From: Fimbriimonadaceae bacterium
GTDB lineage: Bacteria > Armatimonadota > Fimbriimonadia > Fimbriimonadales > Fimbriimonadaceae
DNA length: 64,000 nt
Assembly: GCA_019187105.1 (NCBI GenBank)
Contig: JABAQM010000001.1
Span: forward strand, 620,001 to 684,000
Direction: 5' to 3'
Under the pieces are notes generated by a model. It had not been told where the DNA came from. It ran no database searches and was given only the letters and a program-made list of their open reading frames with translations. How positions within the stretch are numbered: position 1 is the first letter of the stretch; each line of letters starts with the position of its first letter. Position numbers and translations under genes: made by a program. Shown here piece by piece: positions 35,921 through 45,053 of the stretch.

Positions 35921-36520
35921 TTAGTCAGTGACTCTGATCGATGCTTGGACCATCGCCGCCGCTACGCCTTGCTGCAAGACGACTCCGATCCTATCGATCG
36001 CGATGTTAATCACCTTGTCCACGAGCGTTCGCTCCTCAGAATCGAATCTACCTAGCACGTGGTCGATAACGATGTCGTCTTTTCCGATTCCAATTTTGAA
36101 CCGTGGATAGGAATTTGTGCCAAGGGTGTTAATCAGCGACTTATGGCCGTTGTGACCGCCAGGATTACCGCTATCTCGAAAGCGGAGCACCCCAAGGGGG
36201 AGGTCGAGATCGTCGGCAACTACGAGCACGCGCTCAGGCCGCAGGCCAAAGGACTGCATTAGCGGCAGTACCGCTCGTCCACTTAGGTTCATGAACGTCA
36301 ACGGCTTGGCGATCGCTATCGGAATTCCAAGTGCTTCGCCGACTCCGTACACGGCCTGAAACTTACGCTGATCGAGCTTAATGTGGTGCTTTTCAGCCAA
36401 TTTTTCGATGGTTTCGAAGCCGACGTTGTGGCGAGTACCCCGATACTCTGGCCCTGGATTGCCCAGGCCCACGACAAGCCATTCGGGCTGCACGGTCGGT
36501 CTAGGGCGCCGACGAAACAT
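35921..36520 (-). CDS. pth: Peptidyl-tRNA hydrolase
   Basis: 199 aa. It releases tRNA from peptidyl-tRNA that has dropped off ribosomes. Conserved blocks: VVGLGNPGPEYRGTRHNVGF with the catalytic His, KPLTFMNLSGRAV, VADDLDLPLG and GNPGGHNGHKSL. Length fits the family. It starts within the last 20 bases of uppP, so the two are coupled. Confidence 0.96.
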   Translation of the reverse strand: MFRRRPRPTVQPEWLVVGLGNPGPEYRGTRHNVGFETIEKLAEKHHIKLDQRKFQAVYGVGEALGIPIAIAKPLTFMNLSGRAVLPLMQSFGLRPERVLVVADDLDLPLGVLRFRDSGNPGGHNGHKSLINTLGTNSYPRFKIGIGKDDIVIDHVLGRFDSEERTLVDKVINIAIDRIGVVLQQGVAAAMVQASIRVTD

Positions 36521-37373
36521 GGACCTCCACAGGGGATTCTGCCACCTTTTCCTCGCTGGGAAGATGCTGGTTGGACGTCAAGAACAGGATAGCAATGCCT
36601 AGCAAGATCCGGTAAGCGACGAAGACCATCAGGGACCCTCGGCGGAGGTAACCGAGGAGTGCCGCGATTGTTAAATAGCCACTGAAAAATGCGACAGTCG
36701 AAGCGACAAAAACCGGGGTTGCGAGCGGTCCTGTGAACATTTCTCGATGTTCCACTGCGTTGAACAGCCCGGCCGCCGTAATGCTCGGCACGCTTAGGAG
36801 AAACGAAACACGGGCGGCGCTGGCGCGGTCGAAGCCCATCAGCATCGCACCGATCATCGTGGAACCACTCCGGCTCGCGCCCGGCACCAGCGAGAGAACT
36901 TGAGACAAACCGATGATCCAGCCGTCCCGCACCTTGACGTCCGACTCGTCGCGGACATGTGGTGCCATTCGGTCGACGATTCCCAGAAGAATCCCCACGA
37001 CAATCAGCATCCATCCGATAACGGTCAGGGATCGCCACTCACCCTCGATCTGGTCGCGAAAGACAAGTGCCATCACGACGATTGGAATCGTGCCCACGAA
37101 GACGGCCCAACCCATCCGGGCTTCCGGGGTCTTTGCCGCTTCCCCGCCCCTAAAACTACCTAGCCAGCCCTTGAGCGCCCTCCACAAATCCTTTCCAAAG
37201 TACAAGAGAACGGCCAGAACCGTTCCCAATTGAATGACGGCCGTAAAGGCCGCTCCGGGGTCCGGTCGGCCCATCAGCGCCGGGACAATTCTCAAGTGGG
37301 CCGTACTGCTTATTGGGAGCCATTCGGTTACCCCCTGAACGAGGCCCAGGATGACCGCTTCTAGGAGGTCCAC
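36501..37373 (-). CDS. uppP: Undecaprenyl-diphosphatase (BacA type)
   Basis: 290-aa integral membrane phosphatase that recycles undecaprenyl-PP to undecaprenyl-P for wall and polysaccharide synthesis. Catalytic motifs are VTEWLPISSTAH (residues 15-26) and PGASRSGST. Multiple membrane segments are evident. The start is GTG at 37373 with AGGA upstream; it overlaps wecB by 13 bases and pth by 20. Confidence 0.95.
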   Translation of the reverse strand: MDLLEAVILGLVQGVTEWLPISSTAHLRIVPALMGRPDPGAAFTAVIQLGTVLAVLLYFGKDLWRALKGWLGSFRGGEAAKTPEARMGWAVFVGTIPIVVMALVFRDQIEGEWRSLTVIGWMLIVVGILLGIVDRMAPHVRDESDVKVRDGWIIGLSQVLSLVPGASRSGSTMIGAMLMGFDRASAARVSFLLSVPSITAAGLFNAVEHREMFTGPLATPVFVASTVAFFSGYLTIAALLGYLRRGSLMVFVAYRILLGIAILFLTSNQHLPSEEKVAESPVEVHVSSAP

Positions 37374-38491
37374 ATCTGTTCCTCACGGCTGTCGATCCCC
37401 AACATTCGCAGGGCAAGATACCGGATACGCGCGGAGGCTCGCCCATCGCCATAGGGGCTCACGGCTTGCGACATTCGCCGGTAGTCCGACTCGTCACGCA
37501 GCAATTGGCTTGCCTTTTCGAAAATTCGTTCCTCGTCAGACCCGACAAGCTCCGCGACTCCCGCCGTGACCCCCTCCGGCCGTTCGGTTGTTTCGCGTAG
37601 AACCAGAACCGGCTTGCCGAAAGCCGGCGCCTCCTCCTGCACCCCTCCGGAGTCTGTGAGTATAAGGTCGCTGCGGCGCATTAGGGTCACGAAGTCTGGA
37701 TAATCGGGGGGTTCGATCAGCGCAGCCCGTTCACAGCCCTGAAGGACCGACCGAAGCCTCTCCCGCACATCCGGGTTGCGGTGCATCGGGACGACCAGCA
37801 GGACGTCGTGGAATGTCTGAACAATTCGTCGTGCCGCCCTGGCAATCCGCAACTGCGGTTCACCCCAATTCTCGCGACGATGGGTCGTGAGTAGGACGAT
37901 GCGTCCTGCATGTTCAGGAAACCAGTCCTGCTGCCGATTGTTCGCCATGGCAAGCACCGCATCGATCCCGGTGTTTCCGGTGACAAACACTCCCTCCGCA
38001 TGTCCCTCCCGTGCGAGCGCCTCCGCCGACTCTCTCGTGGGAGCGTAGTGGTGAGTCGCAAAGAGCGAAACTGCACGCCGGTTGAACTCCTCTGGAAATG
38101 GGTTCCAGATGGAATCCGTGCGTAGGCCCGCCTCGATGTGACAAAACGGGATCTTGCGATAAAAAGCAGCAAGCCCGGCGGCGAAAGTGGTTGTCGTGTC
38201 GCCCTGGGCCATCAGGATGTCGGCGCCGGTTTCCGCGAGAAACGCGTCGATTCCCGACAAGGATCGAGACGTGACGTCGCAAAGCGTTTGCCCATGCTGC
38301 ATGATCGATAGATCGTGGTCGGCAACCAAGCCAAACGCGGCCAGAGCCTGGTCGAGCATTTCCCGGTGTTGTCCGGTCGTGAGCAGCACCGTGTCGACAT
38401 CGGCCCACTTCTTCAGCTCAAGAACGACGGGCGCTGACTTGATCGCGTCCGGTCGCGTCCCCGCCACACAGACGATTCGAGGCTTAGCCAT
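37361..38491 (-). CDS. wecB: UDP-N-acetylglucosamine 2-epimerase (non-hydrolysing)
   Basis: 376 aa, GT-B-like fold. It makes UDP-ManNAc from UDP-GlcNAc for surface polysaccharides or wall polymers. Markers are GTRPDAIKSAPVV at the start, QGDTTTTFAAGLAAFYRK, HIEAGLRT, THRRENWG and the DSGGVQEEAPAFGKPVLVLRETTERPEG block. ATG at 38491 chosen; the open frame to 38521 runs into the previous gene. It overlaps the wecA-like gene by 8 bases. Confidence 0.95.
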   Translation of the reverse strand: MAKPRIVCVAGTRPDAIKSAPVVLELKKWADVDTVLLTTGQHREMLDQALAAFGLVADHDLSIMQHGQTLCDVTSRSLSGIDAFLAETGADILMAQGDTTTTFAAGLAAFYRKIPFCHIEAGLRTDSIWNPFPEEFNRRAVSLFATHHYAPTRESAEALAREGHAEGVFVTGNTGIDAVLAMANNRQQDWFPEHAGRIVLLTTHRRENWGEPQLRIARAARRIVQTFHDVLLVVPMHRNPDVRERLRSVLQGCERAALIEPPDYPDFVTLMRRSDLILTDSGGVQEEAPAFGKPVLVLRETTERPEGVTAGVAELVGSDEERIFEKASQLLRDESDYRRMSQAVSPYGDGRASARIRYLALRMLGIDSREEQMWTS

Positions 38492-39512
38492 AAAGTCGGA
38501 CGACAACCAGGAGCGCCCCACAGAGGGCGAGGGCGGCGACGTAAAGCACCCATACGGTTTGGCGCTGGGACAGGCCTCGGTGCAGTAGCTGATGGTGGAG
38601 GTGGCGCTTATCGCCCTGAGTTAACGGTTGACCTTCCTTCAGTCGGCGGAAAATGACCTGGATCGCGTCGATGATCGGTATCCCAAATGCCAGTACCGGT
38701 ACGAAGATCGCCACCGCAGCTGCCGTCTTCATCGCCCCGACAATGCTTAGGCAGGCGAGCACGAAACCAAGCAGTTGCGAACCCCCGGTACCGAGAATGA
38801 TCTTCGCCGGATTGTAATTGTGCCGAAGAAATCCGATTGCCGAACCCGCCAGTGCCGCCGCCACCAGGGCGACCCTAGGCTGACCCTCGTAAGTGGCAAT
38901 CACCGAAAGGGTTGCTCCGCTGATGGCGGCAATGCCGGAGGCCAGGCCATCCACGCCGTCGATCGTATCCATCGTCTTCGTGATCACGAAGATGTAGATC
39001 GCCGTTACTGGAATCGCAATCCACCCGAAATCCTGCCAAGTTCGGGAATCGGAAAACAGTGGCGTTGCGATCCCGGAAATTTGGATACGCGACTTGTCAT
39101 CGAAGATGAACTGGATGGCGACGCCGATCGCCAGGAGAAAAAGAGCTTGGATCTTCGCTTTGTACTGGTACAGATCGTCCATGGCGCCGACGACTACGAT
39201 CACCGCACCAAGAAGAAGGATCCCGATCAGATACATCGGAAACGGCCGCTGCGGAAACGCGAACGGCAGGACGGCGAGGAGGCTGATCGTCAGGCCGCCA
39301 TAGATGGCCAAACCGCCCCATCGAGGAAGCGGGTTCTTATGGATTCGACGCTCGTCTTGGTTCGGATCGTCCATCGCCCCCCGTTGAATGGCGAGCCTGC
39401 GGACCTGCGGCGTCAGCAGCCAGCTGACGAGAAGGGCCACCGCAGCTGCCAGCAGGGGCGCCCTGAACCCATCCAACCATCGGCCCTCTGTAGCCGCAAG
39501 CCAAACATTCAT
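38484..39512 (-). CDS. wecA: WecA/MraY-family glycan-phosphate transferase
   Basis: 342-aa polytopic enzyme that attaches a sugar-1-phosphate (probably GlcNAc-1-P) to undecaprenyl phosphate. Signatures are DDPNQDERRIHKNPLPRWGG, GAMDDL, TMDTIDGVDGLASGIAAISG, and HLHHQLLHRGLSQRQ, the WecA/TagO-type C-terminal histidine motif. ATG at 39512 overlaps the comEB stop codon (ATGA); the long frame upstream to 39665 belongs to comEB in another frame. Its neighbour wecB supports a surface polymer pathway. Confidence 0.93.
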   Translation of the reverse strand: MNVWLAATEGRWLDGFRAPLLAAAVALLVSWLLTPQVRRLAIQRGAMDDPNQDERRIHKNPLPRWGGLAIYGGLTISLLAVLPFAFPQRPFPMYLIGILLLGAVIVVVGAMDDLYQYKAKIQALFLLAIGVAIQFIFDDKSRIQISGIATPLFSDSRTWQDFGWIAIPVTAIYIFVITKTMDTIDGVDGLASGIAAISGATLSVIATYEGQPRVALVAAALAGSAIGFLRHNYNPAKIILGTGGSQLLGFVLACLSIVGAMKTAAAVAIFVPVLAFGIPIIDAIQVIFRRLKEGQPLTQGDKRHLHHQLLHRGLSQRQTVWVLYVAALALCGALLVVVRLYG

Positions 39513-39988
39513 CGGGTCGAGAGCTCTACCGCCTCCAAAACACCCTGGCGATACCGGTGCACGTCCATTTCGGCATCGCGAAAGATCTCCAGCGTGAAGT
39601 CGTCCGGATAATCCCCTTCGTAGATGACACGCTTGATTCCGGCGTTGACGATCATCTTTGCGCACGTGTTACACGGCTGACAGGTCACGTACATCGTCGA
39701 CCCTTCGCATGCAATGCCCAGCAGGGCAGCCTGCAACAACGCGTTTTGTTCGGCATGAAGCGCTCGTATGCAGTGCCCAGCACGCATGCATCCGACCGGC
39801 CAGTCGTGCTCAGGTCCCTCCACGGGACAATGCGGCAATCCCCGAGGGGCGCCGTTGTAACCGGTGCATAAGATCCGGCGGTCTTTTACGATCACCGCGC
39901 CGACCTGACGGCGGGGGCAGGTCGCTCGGGTTGCGACCAAATGGGCGATCTGCACAAAATAATCCTCCCAACTGGGCCGCTCGCGCAT
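39509..39988 (-). CDS. comEB: dCMP deaminase / ComEB family
   Basis: 159 aa, zinc cytidine-deaminase fold. Zinc ligands are H78 in HAEQNA and C106/C109 in CQPCNTC, with E80 catalytic. It converts dCMP to dUMP for dTTP supply; in competence operons it is called ComEB. Start ATG 39988, ending with an ATGA overlap into wecA. Zinc is also likely bound by the extra C54/H53 region of this subfamily. Confidence 0.92.
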   Translation of the reverse strand: MRERPSWEDYFVQIAHLVATRATCPRRQVGAVIVKDRRILCTGYNGAPRGLPHCPVEGPEHDWPVGCMRAGHCIRALHAEQNALLQAALLGIACEGSTMYVTCQPCNTCAKMIVNAGIKRVIYEGDYPDDFTLEIFRDAEMDVHRYRQGVLEAVELSTR

Positions 39989-39999
39989 CGGAAGTTCGA

Positions 40000-40560
40000 T
40001 TATGGCTTTTCCGATGGCGTCGAAGGGTTGCGGATCACGAGTTGTGGCTCGCTAAGGTCGACATTCCCGAGCGTGTCTAATGGCTTGCCTTCGACCAGGA
40101 ACCTCGCGGAGACGATGTCGTGAAACTGGCCAAGCACGGTCAGAATCCCATTAAGGATGGTCTGTTCGTCTTCGGTGCCATAGGTGGTCCGAAAGGCCGC
40201 GTTGAAGTCGAGATCGGCAATGCCATCGTTGACCTTTGCTGAGACAAGGCTCGCCCCCTCTGGGGTTACGGTCGACTCCTTCAAGTACTCGTTAACCGAA
40301 TACACGATGGGATCGTGGCCCTCGGGAACTTCGACCGACCGCTTCGTGAACTTCAAATTCCCTTGCTCGTAATGCGGCTTATAGGCATCGACCGTATCGG
40401 AACGACTGCTTGCTGCAGGGTCCCGGGACAGGTCAACCGGGACTCGGTCGGCGGGAACACCCTTCACATAGGCCACGAGGGCGCCAAGGCCAAGGGCGCC
40501 GATCAAGACCAGCATCCACGGAGTGAGATCTGACTTTCTCTGAGTCGCTTTACTTGCCAT
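40000..40560 (-). CDS. Membrane-anchored GerMN-domain protein
   Basis: 186 aa. A basic N-terminus, then one membrane helix (WMLVLIGALGLGALVAYVKG), then a GerMN domain (about 65-185), recognised by NEYLKESTVTPEGASLVSAKVNDGIADLDFNAAFRTTYGTEDEQTILNGI. In other phyla GerMN domains occur in spore germination and envelope proteins; here its overlap with an amidase gene argues for a role in wall remodelling. Start ATG 40560, overlapping the amidase gene by 11 bases. Confidence 0.88.
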   Translation of the reverse strand: MASKATQRKSDLTPWMLVLIGALGLGALVAYVKGVPADRVPVDLSRDPAASSRSDTVDAYKPHYEQGNLKFTKRSVEVPEGHDPIVYSVNEYLKESTVTPEGASLVSAKVNDGIADLDFNAAFRTTYGTEDEQTILNGILTVLGQFHDIVSARFLVEGKPLDTLGNVDLSEPQLVIRNPSTPSEKP

Positions 40561-42181
40561 CGCCTAAAAACACCTTGATTCCTTTAACCGTGGATGCGGC
40601 CACTTTTGCTCCGAACTCATCAGACGCCATCTTCGAACGGTCTGAACTGTGATTGATAAACCCTAGCTCCAAGAGAACGGCCGGCATTCGCGCATACCGC
40701 AGAACGGCGAAACCTGTTCGATAGATCCGAGTATCGCTCCAGACGCCGATGCCGGGAATGCCCGTGCCCTTGGCGAGCTCTGCCTGGATGCAGGTGGCCA
40801 GCAGTCTGGGCACGGCCTGGTTGGCATGGTAGAAGGAAATCGATCCGCTCCTGCTATTGGCAAGCTTGTTGGAATTGATGTGCACACTGACAAAGAGGTC
40901 CGCGTTGGCGCGGTTCGCAATCGCAGGTCGCTCCTTGAGCGGGATCAGGGTGTCATCGGTCCGTGTCAGGATGACGCTGGCACCGGCTGAGGTAAGGGCC
41001 TTTGCAAGGGCCTTTGCGATCTTGAGCGTCAGGTCCTTCTCCCTGACCTTGGAGTGAGCAGCTCCCGTATCCGTCCCTCCATGACCGGCATCGACCACAA
41101 TCAGGCGCCCCTTGAGCGAACCACCCGCCAGTCTAGGGCGTTCGAGCCGTAAGGTCACAATGTTGCCGGCGAAGCCCAGTTCATACGCGGCGGGATCACG
41201 CAAGCGAATGAGCAGTCGGGTGCTGTCTGCGGACTCCCCGGCGGCTAAAACCTCGATCGAATCGACCAGCGAACCTGCCTCCGCCGACGGCAATGTTAGA
41301 TCGGGCGCGATGGTCGCGCCGGGAATGGAGACCTCGATCTCGCTAGGAGTCCGATACACCGCGATCGGGCGGACGGCGGGCGACGCGGATAGCGTGATCG
41401 ATACCCTCGACTCTTCAAAATTCGAATGCTCGATTCGAACGTTGGAGAGCACGGGCAGCGGGTTCGCAAGGACCTCGTCAGGACGGGTCAGGATCGGAAG
41501 CGGCACATTGGGATCGCTGGCCGGATCCATTCCAGGTTCGGTGAATTCCGAGGATGCGGCCGAGGGCGTTAACCGAATCCGAGCAAATCTCGTTGGGGGA
41601 AAGTCTCCCAACTGCGCGGCGGGCGCAAGCGACCCGTCGATCACGATGCGAACGACATTCCCTTGGTACTGGGAAGCCCGCACCCCGGCGGGAAACCTGA
41701 AATCGGCAGGCAAGGAGAGTTTTGCGCCTGTCAGGTCGACGACGATCCGGTCGGGATTGGACAGCCGAAACACCCTGCCCTTTGCGGCAAGAGTGGAGTC
41801 GATCGCGAGCTCGCTGTCCTGGATTACGAGCGACCGCACCTGCCCCAGCACGTTGAGAACTCCGGTCTCCGACCACTCGGCATGGGCTCCAAGTTGCACC
41901 CAGGCTTCCGATAAATCCACCATCGGACGCCCGTTCGACTGCGTAACCGAAAGCCTCAGTTCGCGTCCTTCCGCCATGATCCGGACTTGGTCTCCGTCGT
42001 ATTCGGAGGTCCATCCTAGCTTCTTCAACACGGGTATGGCCGCCAGCAGGCCATCGCCGCGACGCTCAAGGTCACGTGTCACCACAACCGAATGGGAATA
42101 GGCCAACTCCGGCGGGTCATCCGCCGTAGCCGATACTGCCGTCGCCATCCATGGAACCAGACAGATGAGGATTCGCCTCAT
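40550..42181 (-). CDS. amiC: Exported N-acetylmuramoyl-L-alanine amidase with AMIN-like domains
   Basis: 543 aa. A signal peptide is followed by a copper-amine-oxidase-N-like segment, an AMIN domain (about 110-210, FRLSNPDRIVVDLTGAKLSLPADF), a second AMIN-like stretch, and a C-terminal Amidase_3 zinc domain (about 365-540): DAGHGGTDTGA, REKDLTLKIA, SVHINS and LLELGFINH. It cuts the bond between MurNAc and the stem peptide, as in cell separation. ATG 42181 with GGTGAG upstream preferred over GTG 42190. Confidence 0.93.
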   Translation of the reverse strand: MRRILICLVPWMATAVSATADDPPELAYSHSVVVTRDLERRGDGLLAAIPVLKKLGWTSEYDGDQVRIMAEGRELRLSVTQSNGRPMVDLSEAWVQLGAHAEWSETGVLNVLGQVRSLVIQDSELAIDSTLAAKGRVFRLSNPDRIVVDLTGAKLSLPADFRFPAGVRASQYQGNVVRIVIDGSLAPAAQLGDFPPTRFARIRLTPSAASSEFTEPGMDPASDPNVPLPILTRPDEVLANPLPVLSNVRIEHSNFEESRVSITLSASPAVRPIAVYRTPSEIEVSIPGATIAPDLTLPSAEAGSLVDSIEVLAAGESADSTRLLIRLRDPAAYELGFAGNIVTLRLERPRLAGGSLKGRLIVVDAGHGGTDTGAAHSKVREKDLTLKIAKALAKALTSAGASVILTRTDDTLIPLKERPAIANRANADLFVSVHINSNKLANSRSGSISFYHANQAVPRLLATCIQAELAKGTGIPGIGVWSDTRIYRTGFAVLRYARMPAVLLELGFINHSSDRSKMASDEFGAKVAASTVKGIKVFLGDGK

Positions 42182-42271
42182 AAGGCTCACCGGAAACTAT
42201 ACTTGCTTTTGGCGCAAATCTACACCAATGCCTGGAAAAAGGCTTTGGCGGTACCCTCCTGGATTAAGCCA

Positions 42272-42347
42272 GGGCGGTTAGCTCAGTTGGTAGAGCGCCT
42301 CGCTTACAACGAGGATGTCGGGGGTTCGAGTCCCTCACCGCCCACCA
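42272..42347 (+). tRNA. tRNA-Val (anticodon TAC)
   Basis: Complete cloverleaf: acceptor GGGCGGT/ACCGCCC, D-arm GCTC...GAGC, anticodon stem CCTCG/CGAGG with loop CTTACAA (TAC at 42305-42307), T-arm with GTTCGAGTC, discriminator A and encoded CCA. It lies upstream of the SRPBCC gene, divergent from amiC. Confidence 0.96.
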
Positions 42348-42381
42348 AAGCGGGTTCATAAGTGATGCTGGGTGGGGTGTG

Positions 42382-42855
42382 ATGCCGGTTTCGGTATTTA
42401 GGACGAGCACGCTGATTGACGCACCCCTCGAAGTTGTATTTGATTTCTTCAGCCGGGCCGAGAATTTAGAACGGATCACGCCGCGCTCGCTACGGTTCGA
42501 GATTCTCACCTCGCTTCCAATCGAAATGCAGGCGGGAGCGATTATCGAGTACCGAATCCGACTGTTTGGTGTGCCTTTCAAATGGCTCACCGAAATCACG
42601 GCGTGGGAGCCAGGGCGCCGGTTCGTGGACGTACAGCGGAAGGGACCATACCGCGTTTGGGAGCACGAACACCGCTTCGAGGCCGAAAAGGGGATGACCC
42701 GGATGTTTGATACCGTCCGTTTCGAGCCTAGGGGTTGGGTACTTTCGCCCTTGATCAACGCCCTGTTTGTTCGCGGTCAGGTTCGCCGGATATTCGAACA
42801 CCGAACCGAGGCTATTCGGCGCGAACTTGAGCATGGCTCGAAGGCGCCCGCATAG
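42382..42855 (+). CDS. SRPBCC (START-like) ligand-binding protein
   Basis: 157 aa. FRTSTLIDAPLEVVFDFFSRAENLERITPRSL is the standard opening of the SRPBCC/polyketide cyclase-like fold, with strand pattern and a C-terminal helix (FVRGQVRRIFEHRTEAIRREL) as in family members. Such proteins bind hydrophobic ligands; relatives sit beside NAD-dependent epimerases, which is not the case here. ATG 42382 follows a GTG at 42379. Confidence 0.88.
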   Translation: MPVSVFRTSTLIDAPLEVVFDFFSRAENLERITPRSLRFEILTSLPIEMQAGAIIEYRIRLFGVPFKWLTEITAWEPGRRFVDVQRKGPYRVWEHEHRFEAEKGMTRMFDTVRFEPRGWVLSPLINALFVRGQVRRIFEHRTEAIRRELEHGSKAPA

Positions 42856-42912
42856 CGAATTCGTCGCGGATCGCGCCGAACCCGATTAGCCGAATCAGCG
42901 TCTCCACCAAGC

Positions 42913-43668
42913 ATGCTGGCTTGCACAATTGCGCTTATCGCTGGAGCGGTATCACCTATCGACGCCTCGGAGTGGACATTCGAGGTGGCTGGTACAACGC
43001 GAGAGGCCACCATTTACTCCAGCCCTGGTAAAGGACCAAAGCCAGTGGTGTTCGCCTTCCATGGGCACGGAGGCAATCGTCGCAACGCGGCACGCACGTT
43101 CCAGATCCATCAGCTCTGGCCCGAGGCTATCACCGTCTATATGCAGGGAATCCCGATTGCCGGACGAACCGACCCACAGGGCGTTCGCAACGGATGGCAG
43201 AAGAACCCGGGCGAAGTTGGCGACCGAGACCTGAAGTTCTTCGATCAGGTCTTTGAGCGGGTCATGCGCGAGGCTGGCGGCGACCCCAACCGGGTCTTCG
43301 CCTGCGGCCACTCGAATGGCGGTCGGTTTACTTACCTGCTCTGGTCGGAGCGGGGATCCAAGTTTGCGGCATTCGGTCCATCGGCCAGCCCAGGGACTCT
43401 GCTGACGCGACGAATGGAGCCGAAGCCGGCGTTCATCATCGCCGGGGAAAAAGACCAGCTCGTTTCGTTCGCCTCACAAGAGGCAACTATCAACGCGATC
43501 AAGAGGATGAACGGCGTCAGCGGCGGTCCGATTGAGCAGAACGGTTACCTATCGCTGTTCAAAGGCAAAAAGGGGGAGTTGCGCACATACATCTATCCCG
43601 GCGACCATTCCTATCCTCGCGAAGCGAATCCCCTTCTTGTCGATTTCTTCAAGTCGGTAGGCAAATAG
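42913..43668 (+). CDS. Exported alpha/beta-hydrolase esterase (LpqC/PHB-depolymerase-like)
   Basis: 251 aa with a short signal peptide (MLACTIALIAGAVSPIDA). The alpha/beta-hydrolase nucleophile elbow is GHSNGG, with VVFAFHGHGGNRRNA as the oxyanion region, GEKDQLVSF for the acid and PGDHSYP for the catalytic His. This matches secreted LpqC-type polyhydroxybutyrate depolymerase/feruloyl esterase relatives. Substrate not determined by sequence. Confidence 0.85.
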   Translation: MLACTIALIAGAVSPIDASEWTFEVAGTTREATIYSSPGKGPKPVVFAFHGHGGNRRNAARTFQIHQLWPEAITVYMQGIPIAGRTDPQGVRNGWQKNPGEVGDRDLKFFDQVFERVMREAGGDPNRVFACGHSNGGRFTYLLWSERGSKFAAFGPSASPGTLLTRRMEPKPAFIIAGEKDQLVSFASQEATINAIKRMNGVSGGPIEQNGYLSLFKGKKGELRTYIYPGDHSYPREANPLLVDFFKSVGK

Positions 43669-43729
43669 ACCGAGAATCACCTAACCGGTTGCAAACCGGG
43701 TCGGGAGATGTCATACTTTCACGAGCCAA

Positions 43730-43805
<76 letters not shown>

Positions 43806-43810
43806 TTCCT

Positions 43811-43886
43811 GCCGCGGTAGCTCAGTTGGTAGAGCAAAGCACTGAAAATGCTTGGGTCGCCGGTTCAAGTCCGGCCTGCGGCACCA
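43811..43886 (+). tRNA. tRNA-Phe (anticodon GAA)
   Basis: Cloverleaf with acceptor GCCGCGG/CTGCGGC, anticodon stem AAGCA/TGCTT, loop CTGAAAA (GAA at 43844-43846), T-arm GGTTCAAGTCC, discriminator A and CCA. It is followed by the export protein gene. Confidence 0.96.
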
Positions 43887-43990
43887 CCTTCTTCTGCGGT
43901 CGAGAAACCCCGAGAGTACTGGCCCTCGCCACATTGCCTGTTCCCATTGCTTGCCTCCGGGCACTTTCGCTGCCCAAAATCTCGTCAGTA

Positions 43991-45025
43991 ATGCAAAGGA
44001 TGCGTGCCCTCTTCGCGGTCTGCCTATTGATACTGACCGCGTGCTCTTTTGGGCAAGTGAGTCCGGGCGCAATCAAGCCAGGCGACCGCATCAAGATCAT
44101 TTGCGAACAGGAGGCTTCGCTCAGCAAGGACTACGTCGTGACGAAGGACGGCGTCGTGGTGCTGCCTTTCCTGGGAGCAGTCATGGTCGCCGGCTGGACG
44201 CCGGAAGAGGCGGCAGCCCGGATCCGTGATCGCCTTCTGGATGAGCGCATTCTCACCGAAGCGACAGTAACAGTTACGTTTGCCACCCAAACCAACCGAC
44301 CCGTTACCTACCGTGGGGCCGTTAAGTTCCCAGGGGAGGCGCCATGGCGCCTGGGAATAAGCCTTCAAGACATCTTGGCCATTGCAAAGCCCACGGAGGT
44401 CGCCGATCTGGAGCGCATTGAGATCACGCCCGTCAACGGTGAGAAGATCACGGTCAACGCTGCTCTGGTCGACTCGAGTCCCACGACGCTGCGACCTGGC
44501 GACGCACTATACGTTCCAGTTCGAGCGAAATCGGAAGAGGTCTTCGTACTCGGTGGGGTCGTAAAGCCGGGCGTCGTCGAATGGTCCAAGCCGGTAACCG
44601 TCAGAACCGCCCTTCAACTCGCCGGAGGATTGAATGGGCAGGGCGATCCAGAAGGTATCACGCTCAGGCGCGGAAAGCAGCCGCCACGAAATGTGGCTGC
44701 ATCCAGCGGCGAGCCACTGGAGCCTGGCGATACCTTGGTCGTCGCACTCCTGCCGGAAAGGCGCTGGATCATGGTTGACGGTGCGGTCAAGAAGCCTGGT
44801 CCGGTGGACTTCCGCGAGGGCATCACTCTTTCGGCAGCCATCCACGAGGTGGGTGGCATCCTCCCGCTCATCCCCCTGGACCGGGCCGAGCTCAAACGCA
44901 CGGTCAACGGCAAAGATCAAATCACCAAGCTGAACATCGACCAGATCCTTCGTGGACTGGGTGGCGACCCGAAACTCCAGCCTGGAGATCGCATCACGAT
45001 CGTGCCAAAGAAACGCCGAAAGTGA
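43991..45025 (+). CDS. Polysaccharide export lipoprotein-like (Wza/SLBB family)
   Basis: 344 aa. A likely lipoprotein signal (LLILTAC) leads into a Poly_export domain (about 25-110; IKPGDRIKIICEQEASLSKDYVVTKDGVVVLP) and three SLBB-type units (VTYRGAVKFPGEAPW, EVFVLGGVVKPGVVEWSKPVTV, IMVDGAVKKPGPVDF). Such outer-membrane proteins form exopolysaccharide channels. ATG at 43991 is used: an earlier frame extends back into tRNA-Phe and is not real. The rest of an export locus (Wzc-like kinase) is not adjacent. Confidence 0.9.
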   Translation: MQRMRALFAVCLLILTACSFGQVSPGAIKPGDRIKIICEQEASLSKDYVVTKDGVVVLPFLGAVMVAGWTPEEAAARIRDRLLDERILTEATVTVTFATQTNRPVTYRGAVKFPGEAPWRLGISLQDILAIAKPTEVADLERIEITPVNGEKITVNAALVDSSPTTLRPGDALYVPVRAKSEEVFVLGGVVKPGVVEWSKPVTVRTALQLAGGLNGQGDPEGITLRRGKQPPRNVAASSGEPLEPGDTLVVALLPERRWIMVDGAVKKPGPVDFREGITLSAAIHEVGGILPLIPLDRAELKRTVNGKDQITKLNIDQILRGLGGDPKLQPGDRITIVPKKRRK

Positions 45026-45053
45026 CAAAGGGTGAGCGGTATGATCCTACAGC

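Noticed and set aside
43826-43990. N-terminal extension of the Wza-like gene reaching into tRNA-Phe
   Set aside because: It overlaps tRNA-Phe, is not protein-like, and the ATG at 43991 begins a clear lipoprotein signal.
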